This document shows positions 1 through 7,439 of a stretch of DNA of 10,010 bases, in pieces. Source of the stretch: an uncultured Desulfobacterales bacterium (GTDB taxonomy: Bacteria; Desulfobacterota; Desulfobacteria; Desulfobacterales; G020354645); NCBI GenBank assembly GCA_947259865.1, contig CAMYNZ010000166.1, positions 1 to 10,010 on the forward strand, written 5' to 3'. The notes under the pieces are model-generated. The model searched no databases, was not told where the DNA came from, and was given only the letters and a program-made list of their open reading frames with translations. Each line of letters opens with the position of its first letter. Position 1 is the first letter of the stretch. The position numbers and the translations under genes were made by a program.

Positions 1-110
1 GGCCGGCCCGAGCGAGGGAAACGCCTCTGGAGCGAGCGGAGACAGGGCCTGTAAATCCTCGCCCGGGTCTGCCCAACTGGGGCCAAGTCCCCGAAGTCCG
101 ATTTATTATT
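1..110. other. GC-rich leader upstream of the histidine kinase, no gene assigned
   Basis: This stretch carries no gene that can be supported. It is GC-rich and has small self-complementary patches: CCCGGG near 63, GGGG..CCCC near 79-94, and ACAGGGCCTGT around 43-53. The frame of the downstream kinase stays open back to position 1, so coding sequence further upstream cannot be excluded. The conceptual residues there (rich in Pro, Arg and Glu) resemble no domain I know. The kinase more naturally begins at the ATG at 111, followed by Lys/Arg and a membrane helix. I see no clear Shine-Dalgarno sequence or promoter before it. Confidence 0.4.
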
Positions 111-1856
111 ATGCACAAACGTTCCATTATTCTATACTGGTTGCTGCTGCTGGCACCCACCATCCTCATCGGTACAGCAGCTTTTCAGTTGCTCCGTCAT
201 GAACAGGAGCGGCTTGATAAGCAAGCACGTTTTTCGGCTCAGGAAAGAGCACAGGCGATCGGCGACACTCTTCAGGTCACCGTAGGGGCCATAGAAGATG
301 AGCTCACCGACGCGTTGCAGCGCATACCCGCAGATTCGCTTACAGAAACACTCACCGCCTGGGCCACGCACAATCCGCTGGTCAGAAATGCCTTTGTCTG
401 GAGTCCCAAGATCGGTTTGCTGTCACCTCAACCGGGGCTGAGTGCGACCATGGAGGAAAGACGGTTTATTTCTCGTTACCAAGCGCTGCTTACCGGGCGC
501 ATTCCATGGAATCGCGATGAAAGTGACATTGAAACCGTTCATGTCCCCCCGTCGGCGCCGCTTGAATCCAAAAAGGACACAGGCTCGGGGCAACCCGATG
601 AGAAAAATAAGACCTCATCCCTTGTTCAAAATCTCCGTAAATTTAAATCCGAACGACAGCAGCTGGTGCAAATGGCCCAGGGAGATCTCACCACTTACGG
701 AGGATTGGCCCGGGATTCCAAACGCGGTTTTCCCGAAAAAGCCGGCTGGATCCCATGGTTTGCCGATACCAGTCTCTTTATTCTCGGGTGGGTACAGCAG
801 GGGCCGGGTGGTCTCATATACGGTGTGGAACTTGAGGTGATGACACTTCTGTCACGCCTCATTGCAGTTTTTCCGCCGCCGGCCTCCGTTCCCAAGGGTC
901 TGGCATACGCCCTTATGGATGGCAACGGAAAAATATTACACCAGGCAGGGGAAGCCGTACTTGAATCCGGGCGTCCTGATCTGACAGTTCCGCTGGCCCC
1001 CAATTTGCCGCACTGGCAGATGGCCGTTTATTTTACAGAAGGCGGGATGACAGCTCAATCCGGTAAAGGATTTATTTTACTCACCGGACTTCTTCTGGCG
1101 ATCTTCATTGTTGCCAGTGTTCTGGGTGGCTCCCTGTTGCTGCGGCAGGCGCATCGAAATATGACCGATGCCCGTCAAAAAACATCATTTGTTTCAAACG
1201 TATCCCATGAGCTCAAAACCCCCCTTACCAGTATTCGGATGTACGCCGAGCTTCTGGTTGAAGGCAGGATAAAGAGCCCGGAAAAGAAAAAGCATTACCT
1301 GCAGGTTATTGTCACTGAAAGTCAGCGGCTGACCCGACTTGTAAACAATGTGCTTCACTTCAGCCGACTGGAACAGGGCCGCAAAAAATATCATATTGAA
1401 GAAATTGATGGCGTCAAAATCCTGCTTGAAATTTTGGAAACCCACAAATTGCGTTTTCGAGAGGCAGGTCTTGAACTCAAGGTAGATATACCCGACCATG
1501 CGATCGTGGTCCGGACCGATCGAGATGCCATCGAACAGGTCGTGCTGAATCTGCTGGACAATGCACTGAAATACGCGGCTGAGGGCAAAGATCTTTTAAT
1601 TCGCCTGGCGGTTAGCAACGGTTTTTGCGAGTTGCAACTGATGGATCGCGGTCCGGGAGTGCCGTCATCTCACCGGGCCAAAATTTTTGAGAAATTTCAA
1701 CGGATGGACGATTCACTAACCACTCACAAGCCGGGATCCGGGTTGGGTCTGAGCATTGCACGTCGGCTTATGCGTGATATGGGCGGCGATTTAATCTACC
1801 GGTCGCGCAACAAGGGCGGTAGCTGTTTTGTTGTCTTGATTCCCTATTCTCATTAA
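111..1856 (+). CDS. membrane-bound sensor histidine kinase (two-component system)
   Basis: This is a 581-residue inner-membrane sensor kinase that should autophosphorylate on His and pass phosphate to the regulator encoded next to it. A short positive N-terminus precedes a membrane helix (about 5-27). A long extracytoplasmic region (about 30-318) follows, containing a strongly hydrophilic linker (about 146-185, rich in Lys, Glu, Ser and Pro). A second helix lies at about 320-345. The cytoplasmic part has a HisKA domain with SHELKTPL (His366), an N box LLDNALKYA (Asn484), a G1 box DRGPGVP (Asp512) and a G2 box GSGLGLS (542-548). The HisKA box starts about 15 residues after helix 2, so there is no HAMP domain. 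I recognise no PAS or Cache signature in the sensor region, and the signal is unknown. The C-terminus looks complete. The start is set by the Met before the membrane helix; no good ribosome-binding site is seen. Confidence 0.95.
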   Translation: MHKRSIILYWLLLLAPTILIGTAAFQLLRHEQERLDKQARFSAQERAQAIGDTLQVTVGAIEDELTDALQRIPADSLTETLTAWATHNPLVRNAFVWSPKIGLLSPQPGLSATMEERRFISRYQALLTGRIPWNRDESDIETVHVPPSAPLESKKDTGSGQPDEKNKTSSLVQNLRKFKSERQQLVQMAQGDLTTYGGLARDSKRGFPEKAGWIPWFADTSLFILGWVQQGPGGLIYGVELEVMTLLSRLIAVFPPPASVPKGLAYALMDGNGKILHQAGEAVLESGRPDLTVPLAPNLPHWQMAVYFTEGGMTAQSGKGFILLTGLLLAIFIVASVLGGSLLLRQAHRNMTDARQKTSFVSNVSHELKTPLTSIRMYAELLVEGRIKSPEKKKHYLQVIVTESQRLTRLVNNVLHFSRLEQGRKKYHIEEIDGVKILLEILETHKLRFREAGLELKVDIPDHAIVVRTDRDAIEQVVLNLLDNALKYAAEGKDLLIRLAVSNGFCELQLMDRGPGVPSSHRAKIFEKFQRMDDSLTTHKPGSGLGLSIARRLMRDMGGDLIYRSRNKGGSCFVVLIPYSH

Positions 1857-2548
1857 TTCCGAGGAACCTTCTCACCGGACTCAAGGACACGCTCGAGAGT
1901 GAAGGTTACCGTGTTACAACTGCTGTTGATGGGCAGGCAGCGCTGGCTCTGATCCGGCACCATACTTATGATCTCATCTTACTGGACATTATGATGCCGG
2001 GCAAAAGCGGTTATGATGTTTGCCGGGAAATTCGGGCAGGCAATGAAGATTTGCCGGTTATTATGCTCACGGCCAAATCAGAAGAGATTGATAAAGTTGT
2101 AGGACTGCAACTGGGCGCCGATGATTATATCACCAAACCTTTTGGAGTCCATGAGCTTTTGGCCAGGATCTCGGCCGTACTCCGGCGATTTCAACGAAAC
2201 TCCCGGCAAAAGACCAGCGGGGTAGCCCAGGCGCCTGATCGCTTCACATTCGGCAGCGCCGAAATCGATGCCGTACAATACAGAATCAGAATAGAACAGC
2301 AGACCCTGGATCTTTCAGCCAAGGAACTCCAACTTCTTCAACTTTTTTACACCCGTCCCAACCAAGTATTAAGCCGGGATCACTTACTCAATGCAATCTG
2401 GGGGATCGATTACTTTGGCACCACCCGCACCCTGGATCAGCATATTTCCCAGCTGCGCAAAAAAATCGAACCCGATCCGCGTCACCCCAGGATCATCACC
2501 ACGGTTCACGGCGTGGGGTACCGCTATGAGACCGGTGAGCAGGGCTGA
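1856..2548 (+). CDS. OmpR/PhoB-family response regulator, lacking its start codon and receiver N-terminus
   Basis: This is a DNA-binding response regulator, presumably the partner of the kinase just upstream. The frame reads PRNLLTGLKDTLESEGY from about 1859, which is helix 1 and strand 2 of a receiver domain. It continues to LLDIMMPG with phosphoacceptor Asp at 1985-1987, then MLTAK, GADDYITKPF, and a full winged-helix domain ending in TTVHGVGYRYE. The beginning is missing. Alignment from memory with PhoB places Ile1856 and Pro1859 where the Asp-Glu of the acidic pocket should be, so strand 1 and the Mg-binding acids are absent. There is no ATG, GTG or TTG in frame between the in-frame TAG at 1820 and the ATG at 1991; that ATG lies just after the phosphoacceptor. 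The first codon given here is an ATT overlapping the kinase stop (TAATT), the only coupled-start candidate. It may be a pseudogene, a small assembly deletion, or a non-AUG start. Confidence 0.75.
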   Translation: MPRNLLTGLKDTLESEGYRVTTAVDGQAALALIRHHTYDLILLDIMMPGKSGYDVCREIRAGNEDLPVIMLTAKSEEIDKVVGLQLGADDYITKPFGVHELLARISAVLRRFQRNSRQKTSGVAQAPDRFTFGSAEIDAVQYRIRIEQQTLDLSAKELQLLQLFYTRPNQVLSRDHLLNAIWGIDYFGTTRTLDQHISQLRKKIEPDPRHPRIITTVHGVGYRYETGEQG

Positions 2549-2646
2549 TAAAAATTTTAGTAATATTTTAAAATAAACACTCGGCGTTTGGTTTGTTTAC
2601 TGCCGCAAACACTTTGGGTTACAGTCTGCAGGGTCTCTGCTGCCAA

Positions 2647-3312
2647 TCATCTGTGTCCGGCGATCAATTTACGAAAATTTCCGATCGTTTTTTTGTAGTC
2701 GGCGCTGCCGAATATCGCCGACCCGGCCACAAATATATCGGCCCCGGCACGGGAAATGTCGCCGATGTTTTTTTCGTTAACCCCACCGTCAATTTCAATC
2801 AGGATGGATTCCCCCTGCTGTTGAATCATGCGTTTCAATGCGCTCAATTTCTCCAGACTGGCGGGTATAAACCGCTGTCCGCCAAACCCCGGGTTGACAC
2901 TCATGATCAATACATAATTCACCTGTTCCAGTATCCACTCCAGTGTGCTCAACGGTGTTGAGGGGTTCAGTACGACACCGGCACGGGCACCGCATTCTTT
3001 TATCAAGTTGACCGTGCGATCTAAATGGTTACAGGTTTCCACCTGGACCGAGATATAAGTGGCACCGGCTTTAGCAAAATCCGGGATATAACGTTCCGGA
3101 TTTTCTATCATTAGATGCACGTCGATGGGGAGTTCGGTCTCCCTTCGAACCGCCTCCACGATCATCGGTCCCATGGTAATATTGGGCACAAAATGACCGT
3201 CCATCACATCGACATGAATCCAGTCTGCGCCCGCCGCTTCCACCGATCGAACGTCTTCTCCCAGTTTGGTGAAATCCGCCGACAGAATCGACGGTGCGAT
3301 CAATTTTTTCAT
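2647..3312 (-). CDS. rpe: ribulose-phosphate 3-epimerase
   Basis: A cytosolic TIM-barrel enzyme interconverting ribulose 5-phosphate and xylulose 5-phosphate in the pentose phosphate pathway. It has 221 residues, the usual size. It opens with MKKLIAPSILSADF (Ser8). The metal and catalytic residues are present: His33 and Asp35 (HVDVMDGHFVPN), His66 (DVHLMI) and Asp175 (EIDGGV). The phosphate-binding loops SVNPGFGGQ and VAGSAIF are also there. A longer frame reaches upstream to 3393, but the start at 3310-3312 is preferred because AGGAGAGG lies just before it and the family's N-terminus begins there. Residue 90 is Gln where the E. coli enzyme has His (SFHPEA); it is not one of the metal ligands. 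Rpe is the last gene of the minus-strand cluster, 201 nt after the PASTA gene, so it could have its own promoter. It converges on the response regulator, and no clear terminator lies between them. Confidence 0.97.
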   Translation of the reverse strand: MKKLIAPSILSADFTKLGEDVRSVEAAGADWIHVDVMDGHFVPNITMGPMIVEAVRRETELPIDVHLMIENPERYIPDFAKAGATYISVQVETCNHLDRTVNLIKECGARAGVVLNPSTPLSTLEWILEQVNYVLIMSVNPGFGGQRFIPASLEKLSALKRMIQQQGESILIEIDGGVNEKNIGDISRAGADIFVAGSAIFGSADYKKTIGNFRKLIAGHR

Positions 3313-3314
3313 AA

Positions 3315-3322
3315 CCTCTCCT
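3315..3322 (-). promoter_or_regulatory. strong ribosome-binding site of rpe
   Basis: On the minus strand the sequence reads AGGAGAGG followed by TT and ATG, which places GGAG five bases before the start. It is the best Shine-Dalgarno match in the window and decides the rpe start at 3312 over the longer upstream reading. Confidence 0.8.
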
Positions 3323-3387
3323 ATGAAAATTGAACAATTTAGCAAAAATCCTGAGTATAAAACGATAGTATACCAACAATATTTGAT

Positions 3388-3408
3388 CGACAATCTTCAA
3401 TTTTCAAT
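3388..3408. repeat. AT-rich 7-bp-phased repeat (three units ending in CAAT)
   Basis: Three consecutive 7-mers, CGACAAT, CTTCAAT and TTTCAAT, lie in the spacer between the PASTA gene and rpe. The 18 bases 3391-3408 are identical, in the same orientation, to 7536-7553 in the other large spacer. The function is unknown. Confidence 0.6.
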
Positions 3409-3423
3409 TTTTAAGGGGTCCGG

Positions 3424-3487
3424 TTCGCCCCGGGGTAAGTTCGCCCACATTGGCCTCGGTATCTTAGGTATTTTCGCCCTTACCCGG
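3424..3487. repeat. intergenic element: three TTCGCCC copies plus an inverted repeat
   Basis: TTCGCCC occurs at 3424-3430, 3440-3446 and 3473-3479. Arms CCGGGGTAAG (3430-3439) and CTTACCCGG (3479-3487) are inverted copies of each other with one unpaired G, enclosing about 39 nt. In minus-strand RNA this could form a long-loop hairpin between the PASTA stop and the rpe start. No T-run follows, so it is not a standard intrinsic terminator. It may be a dispersed repeat, a processing site or a regulatory element. Confidence 0.5.
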
Positions 3488-3507
3488 CAGCGAGCAGCCA
3501 GCATCCA
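3487..3507. repeat. GC-rich 7-bp tandem repeat (GCAGCGA, GCAGCCA, GCATCCA)
   Basis: Three degenerate heptamers stand head to tail immediately beyond the PASTA stop codon. They share the 7-bp period, but not the sequence, of the CAAT heptamers nearby. With only three imperfect units the call is tentative. Confidence 0.4.
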
Positions 3508-3513
3508 GCCTGC

Positions 3514-4485
3514 TTACCACGCGTCATATATTTGGGTTTGAATCAGTATATCATCTTCGTATAGCAGCACCGTGGCTTCATTATTGGTTGGAATTAACAA
3601 CCAGATTTCCTGTCCCGGTTTAATGAATTCATCGAAAAGATCACTGGAAAAACCATTGCTTTTCAACTCAACCCGGATATGCCGTCGCAAAAATCCATCA
3701 TTAAGTCTGTAGGTGAAAAGGTTGCGTCCATGTTCACCGGGCAGATACTCCTGATTTTTTTTGGAGGGCCGCCGGTTTATCACAAGATTGACCCGGATAC
3801 CCTCATCGACACGGTAACCGGCCAATGGTTCCTGGCTGACAACCGTATTTCTGGGCGTATTTTCGAAAATAGCAGATTTTATCTCACCCAGCGGAAGATC
3901 GAATTTTCCGATCAAAAGAACAGCGTCCTCTATGGAAAGGCCGGCTAGCTCAGGCATCTTGTATGCCAAGGGGCGCTGTCCGGAGCTGACCAGAAGATTT
4001 ATACAATCTTCACGCTGAACCCTGGCTCCGGGTAAAGGGGACTGGGAAATAATTCTATCATTTTCAATATTGCGACTAAACGTTCGGGTTTGTTCGCCCT
4101 GGCATAAATCATTTTCTTCGAATATAATGCGTGCCTGGAGAAATGAAAGCCCCGTTAAGTTGGGCATTAAAATTGTCTTGGCACCTTTTGATATAATTAT
4201 ACGGACATCCCGTCCTTTTTTTATTTCTGCGCCGGGCTCCGGCTGCTGGAATATGACATGGTTCTTGGGTACATTGGGACTGTACTCCGATCCTTTGACT
4301 TTGGTGTTTAGCCCCAGACCGGTGAGATATTCAAGGACATAGACCACATCTTTGCCGATAAAATCCGGCACAATGACCGTGTCTTCGCTTTTAATCAGAA
4401 ACCTCAGTGTTAAATAGGCGCTGATACCGGCAACTACAATAAACACCAGACACAAGGCGGTTATTTTTGCGATTCGCTTAATCAT
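3514..4485 (-). CDS. membrane-anchored protein with three PASTA domains, no kinase
   Basis: This 323-residue protein has one N-terminal membrane helix (about 7-31) after a short basic start, so the rest should lie outside the cytoplasmic membrane. Three PASTA repeats follow, at about 35-101, 102-169 and 170-238. Each has the signature V/MPDLxG-like start (VPDFIGK, MPNLTGL, MPELAGL), a QxPxxG-type element (QQPEPGAEI, QSPLPGARV, QEPLAGYRV) and a closing beta strand (VRIIIS, INLLVS, VNLVIN). PASTA modules bind muropeptides or support protein contacts in Ser/Thr kinases and penicillin-binding proteins, but neither catalytic domain is present here. The last 85 residues (239-323) form a beta-rich tail I cannot assign. 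The start ATG overlaps the rsmB stop as ATGA, so translation is probably coupled. The function is unknown; cell-envelope sensing or scaffolding is a guess. Confidence 0.9.
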   Translation of the reverse strand: MIKRIAKITALCLVFIVVAGISAYLTLRFLIKSEDTVIVPDFIGKDVVYVLEYLTGLGLNTKVKGSEYSPNVPKNHVIFQQPEPGAEIKKGRDVRIIISKGAKTILMPNLTGLSFLQARIIFEENDLCQGEQTRTFSRNIENDRIISQSPLPGARVQREDCINLLVSSGQRPLAYKMPELAGLSIEDAVLLIGKFDLPLGEIKSAIFENTPRNTVVSQEPLAGYRVDEGIRVNLVINRRPSKKNQEYLPGEHGRNLFTYRLNDGFLRRHIRVELKSNGFSSDLFDEFIKPGQEIWLLIPTNNEATVLLYEDDILIQTQIYDAW

Positions 4486-5885
4486 CTGATCCTTTTAAAC
4501 CGGGCCGAAAAGAAACCGTCCATGTTGTGCGGGTATGGCGTGGTCTTCAAATATCCCTGTTGCGTAAATAAAGCGGCGGTTTTTGGGGAAAGTGCCCCGG
4601 TTCGAGGGTCCTGGGCAAATTCCGGATGAACCCTTAAGAAATCGTTGACGATGTTTTCGTTTTCTTCCTGTTCGTTGCTGCATACCGCATATACCAAAAT
4701 TCCTGACGGCTTGACAAGGTGAGCCAGGTTATTCAGGAATTCAAGCTGCCTATTTCTGTGTCTTTGCAATTGCTTTTCAGAAAGGTTCCATTTGGCATCC
4801 GGGTTGCGGCGGACCACCCCGAGTCCCGAACAGGGTGCGTCAAGTAGAATACGATCGAAAGTTCCGGTTTGTGAAATTGCCGGTGGGACATTCAGATCAT
4901 GTTTTCTGGAGCTGACAATGGATGCTGCTAAGCGCTGCATTTGTGAATTCAATTGTTTGAGTTTTTCGGCATTGTTGTCAAGTGCAATGATTCTACCACA
5001 GTTTTTCATCTGTTGGGCGATATGTCCAGTTTTCCCGCCCAGACCGGCACAGGCATCCAAAATGGCTTCTCCCGGCTGGGGATTCAGCAATAGCGTGACT
5101 AGCTGGGCGGCTTCATCCTGGACCTGGAACCAGCCTTTCTGAAAGGAGGCCAATTGGGGTATGGGTTTGCGTGGATTCCTAATTGAAACGCCCCCGGGTG
5201 CATATGGGGTTGGCATTATTTCTTCGGTTTCATTTTTAAGCGCTTTGATCAGTGCCTCACGGCTCGTCAGGAGGGTATTGGTGCGCAACGTTATTGCCGG
5301 GATTGTATTTATGGCGTCGCAAAGCGCTTCGATATTTTCAATATCGTTTTTTTTAAGCCATCTGCGGATCAGCCATCGCGGGAAAGATTTCCTGGCCGCC
5401 AGGCTCTCAATGGGTTCTTTCTGTGAATCCGGAAAGACCACATCATGATAGTTTCGGGCGGCATTGCGCAAAACAGCATTGACATAGCCGACGACCCAGG
5501 GCGCCCCTGTTGATTTCACCAGCTCAACGGATGTATTTACAGCCGCAGCCCTGGGAATCCTGCTCAGATATACTATCTGGAAAAGTCCAATTCGGAGGAT
5601 GTTTAATACAGAGGGGTCTATTCGGGTGAGGCGAATTTTTGATTGATGTTCGATGATATAGTCCAATCGGCCGCGCCATCTTAACACCCCGTAAACCAAT
5701 GCATTCAGCAATGCCCTATCTTTACCGGACCGCAATTCGATCGCATCGAAATCTGCTTGCATTGCAGCATCCAGCGTCTGACTGCTTCGCCCAACCGTAT
5801 TCAGGATTTGCAGGGCAGTTCGTCGAACGTCGAATCCCGGGCTGGGTTCGGTATGCCGTATACCGAATTGCCGATCAATACTCAT
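4482..5885 (-). CDS. rsmB: 16S rRNA (cytosine-967-C5)-methyltransferase RsmB (Sun/Fmu)
   Basis: This protein methylates C5 of cytosine 967 in 16S rRNA using S-adenosylmethionine. It has 467 residues, slightly longer than the E. coli enzyme. The N-terminal third (about 20-150) is a NusB-like RNA-binding domain (ALLNALVYGVLRW, INxxVEL-type helix AVNTSVELVK, VNAVLRN). The C-terminal Rossmann methyltransferase carries the SAM loop DACAGLGGKTGHIA (from Asp277), motif IV DAPCSGLG (Cys352) and motif VI VYAVCS (Cys402). The two cysteines are 50 residues apart, as in the E. coli protein, where one is the nucleophile and the other aids release. The usual YATCS reads YAVCS here, with the Cys kept. It lies 49 nt after fmt and overlaps the PASTA gene by 4 bp. 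The start has only a weak ribosome-binding site; no better in-frame start was seen. Confidence 0.96.
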   Translation of the reverse strand: MSIDRQFGIRHTEPSPGFDVRRTALQILNTVGRSSQTLDAAMQADFDAIELRSGKDRALLNALVYGVLRWRGRLDYIIEHQSKIRLTRIDPSVLNILRIGLFQIVYLSRIPRAAAVNTSVELVKSTGAPWVVGYVNAVLRNAARNYHDVVFPDSQKEPIESLAARKSFPRWLIRRWLKKNDIENIEALCDAINTIPAITLRTNTLLTSREALIKALKNETEEIMPTPYAPGGVSIRNPRKPIPQLASFQKGWFQVQDEAAQLVTLLLNPQPGEAILDACAGLGGKTGHIAQQMKNCGRIIALDNNAEKLKQLNSQMQRLAASIVSSRKHDLNVPPAISQTGTFDRILLDAPCSGLGVVRRNPDAKWNLSEKQLQRHRNRQLEFLNNLAHLVKPSGILVYAVCSNEQEENENIVNDFLRVHPEFAQDPRTGALSPKTAALFTQQGYLKTTPYPHNMDGFFSARFKRIR

Positions 5886-5934
5886 TGGCCAACAAAACCA
5901 GTTCTCATTCGAGTTTCGCCTATCCGGAACCGAT

Positions 5935-6876
5935 TTATGTGAGAATAGTCCCGGGAGGCATTTTGAATCCGCGTAAAAAATCTGCTATCATGAGCCGTTT
6001 TCCCGAGGCGCCCTGGATCTCCAGGACTGACAGTACGCCTCTTGAAGTGGCAACCCGCAGCTCATCTGCAAACCCTTTGATCACCGTACCTGGCGCCTGA
6101 GCGACATCCGCCCTGACCGATCTGGCATTAAAGATTTTATAACGCTTGCCTTCATGAAAAGTGAAGGCACCCGGCCAGGGCGTCATTCCGCGAATAAAAG
6201 CAGAAATTTTTTCTGCCGGCGCATCCCAGGCAATATGACCGTCGCCTTTTTTCAGCAAAGGTGCATAGGTCGCCTGGTTATGGTCCTGTTGGATGGGCTG
6301 GATGTGGCCTTTTGAATAGCGACTTAATGTATCAATCAACAGGTTTGCCCCTAACTCGGCCAATCGGTCATGCAGTGTTGCCGAGGTGTCGGCAGGAGAT
6401 ATTTTTTCCTCGACCGCCAAAAGAATGTCGCCGGTGTCCAGCCCCTCGTCCATCAACATGGACGTCACACCACTTGCCGTTTCTCCATTGATAATGGCCC
6501 ACTGAATAGGCGCCGGCCCGCGGTATTTTGGTAGAAGGGAGGCATGCAGGTTTATGGTGCCAAGCTTTGGCAACTGCAGAATATTTTTTGGAAGAATATG
6601 TCCGTAGGCAACCACAACCAGAAAATCCGGTTTGTTGCGGGCAACAACGTCAACAAATTCTTTTTTTTTAACGGATGGGGGTTGCAAAACCGTATAACCG
6701 AGTTCAATAGCCGTTTGTTTGACGGGTGGGGAGATAACTTTACGCCCCCTGCCTTTGGGTCGATCCGGTTGGGTAACGACCAATGAGAGGTGATGATTGC
6801 TTGCGTGGAGTGCATTCAGTGCAGGAACAGCAAATTCAGGGGTCCCCATAAATATGATGTTGTAGGCCATCATCAT
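5935..6876 (-). CDS. fmt: methionyl-tRNA formyltransferase
   Basis: This cytosolic enzyme transfers a formyl group from 10-formyltetrahydrofolate to initiator Met-tRNA, giving the fMet-tRNA used to start translation. It has 313 residues, normal for the family. The N-terminal formyltransferase fold begins NIIFMGTPEFAVP. Catalytic Asn109 and His111 sit in NLHASLLPKYRGPAPIQW and Asp147 in MDEGLDTGD. The lysine-rich loop RPKGRGRK (39-46), which contacts the tRNA acceptor in the E. coli enzyme, is present. The C-terminal beta domain contains IRGMTPWPGAFT. The start is one of three consecutive ATG codons (6876, 6873, 6870); the first overlaps the def stop as ATGA, and I chose it for that coupling. 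def and fmt are a classic pair in bacteria. Confidence 0.97.
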   Translation of the reverse strand: MMMAYNIIFMGTPEFAVPALNALHASNHHLSLVVTQPDRPKGRGRKVISPPVKQTAIELGYTVLQPPSVKKKEFVDVVARNKPDFLVVVAYGHILPKNILQLPKLGTINLHASLLPKYRGPAPIQWAIINGETASGVTSMLMDEGLDTGDILLAVEEKISPADTSATLHDRLAELGANLLIDTLSRYSKGHIQPIQQDHNQATYAPLLKKGDGHIAWDAPAEKISAFIRGMTPWPGAFTFHEGKRYKIFNARSVRADVAQAPGTVIKGFADELRVATSRGVLSVLEIQGASGKRLMIADFLRGFKMPPGTILT

Positions 6877-7382
6877 TTTTTTCTTAACATCTTATTAACG
6901 CGCCTTTTGTATAATTCTCTTTTTAATGCGCTGAGATGGTCGATGAATAATTTCCCGTTTAGATGGTCTATCTCGTGTTGCAAAACAATTGCCAGATATC
7001 CTTCAGCTTCGATTTGAATCGGTTTACCTTCCCTGTCGAGACCTTCCACCAAAACGGCGCTGGCCCGTTTAAGGTCGGACCTGAAATCAGGAACACTGAG
7101 ACAACCCTCATCTTGGGAAATTATCTCCCCTTCACTGTCCACGATTTCTGGATTAATCAGCACCTCAGGTGATCGATTCATCTCTCCGGGAAGCTTATCA
7201 TAAATCAGGACTCTCTGATCACTGCCCACCTGTATGGCGGCCAAACCTACACCGGGAGCCTCGTACATGGTTTCCGCCATGTCCTCAATGAGCTCCTGAA
7301 TAATGCTGTCAATATTTAAAACCGGTTTTGTCGGTTGTCGTAAAAACTTGTCTGGATATGTAAGTATTATGCGGATTGCCAT
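6873..7382 (-). CDS. def: peptide deformylase
   Basis: This metalloenzyme removes the N-terminal formyl group from new proteins at the ribosome exit. It has 169 residues from the chosen start, typical of bacterial type I enzymes. The three family motifs are complete: GVGLAAIQVG (44-53), EGCLSVP (metal ligand Cys94) and HEIDH (His136 and His140 bind metal, Glu137 is catalytic). The ATG at 7382 gives the family start MAIRIILTYPD. A TTG at 7412 would add ten unlikely residues, and AGGT lies about nine bases before the ATG. It is the first gene of the minus-strand cluster, and its 197-nt upstream spacer holds a dyad and repeats listed separately. Confidence 0.97.
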   Translation of the reverse strand: MAIRIILTYPDKFLRQPTKPVLNIDSIIQELIEDMAETMYEAPGVGLAAIQVGSDQRVLIYDKLPGEMNRSPEVLINPEIVDSEGEIISQDEGCLSVPDFRSDLKRASAVLVEGLDREGKPIQIEAEGYLAIVLQHEIDHLNGKLFIDHLSALKRELYKRRVNKMLRKK

Positions 7383-7439
7383 GATGGTTGACCTGCTTAT
7401 CGGCTTAGTCAAATTTATTTATGGGGCCCGGGATCTATA

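Noticed and set aside
2549..2646. Bidirectional terminator between the response regulator and rpe
   Set aside because: The spacer is AT-rich with only short 4-5 bp inverted matches and no GC stem followed by a T-run.
2593..2961. Long + strand open frame opposite rpe
   Set aside because: It lies antisense to a clearly conserved gene, has no recognisable motif and no ribosome-binding site. Similar long antisense frames opposite the kinase, rsmB, fmt and ribF were discarded for the same reason.
3313..3393. Upstream in-frame extension of rpe by 27 residues
   Set aside because: The added residues are not like the family, and a strong AGGAGAGG lies just before the ATG at 3312.
3388..3507. CRISPR-like array in the PASTA-rpe spacer
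   Set aside because: The repeats are 7 bp and contiguous or irregularly spaced, with no constant spacer length and no cas gene nearby.
2647..7382. A novel multi-gene defence or biosynthetic system in the minus-strand cluster
   Set aside because: def, fmt, rsmB and rpe are complete, recognisable housekeeping genes with their active-site residues. Only the PASTA protein remains without a clear role.
7383..7412. TTG start for def at 7412, and TTGACT there as a -35 box
   Set aside because: The peptide added is unlike deformylase N-termini. As a -35 box, TTGACT is too close to the ATG to leave room for a -10 box and a leader.
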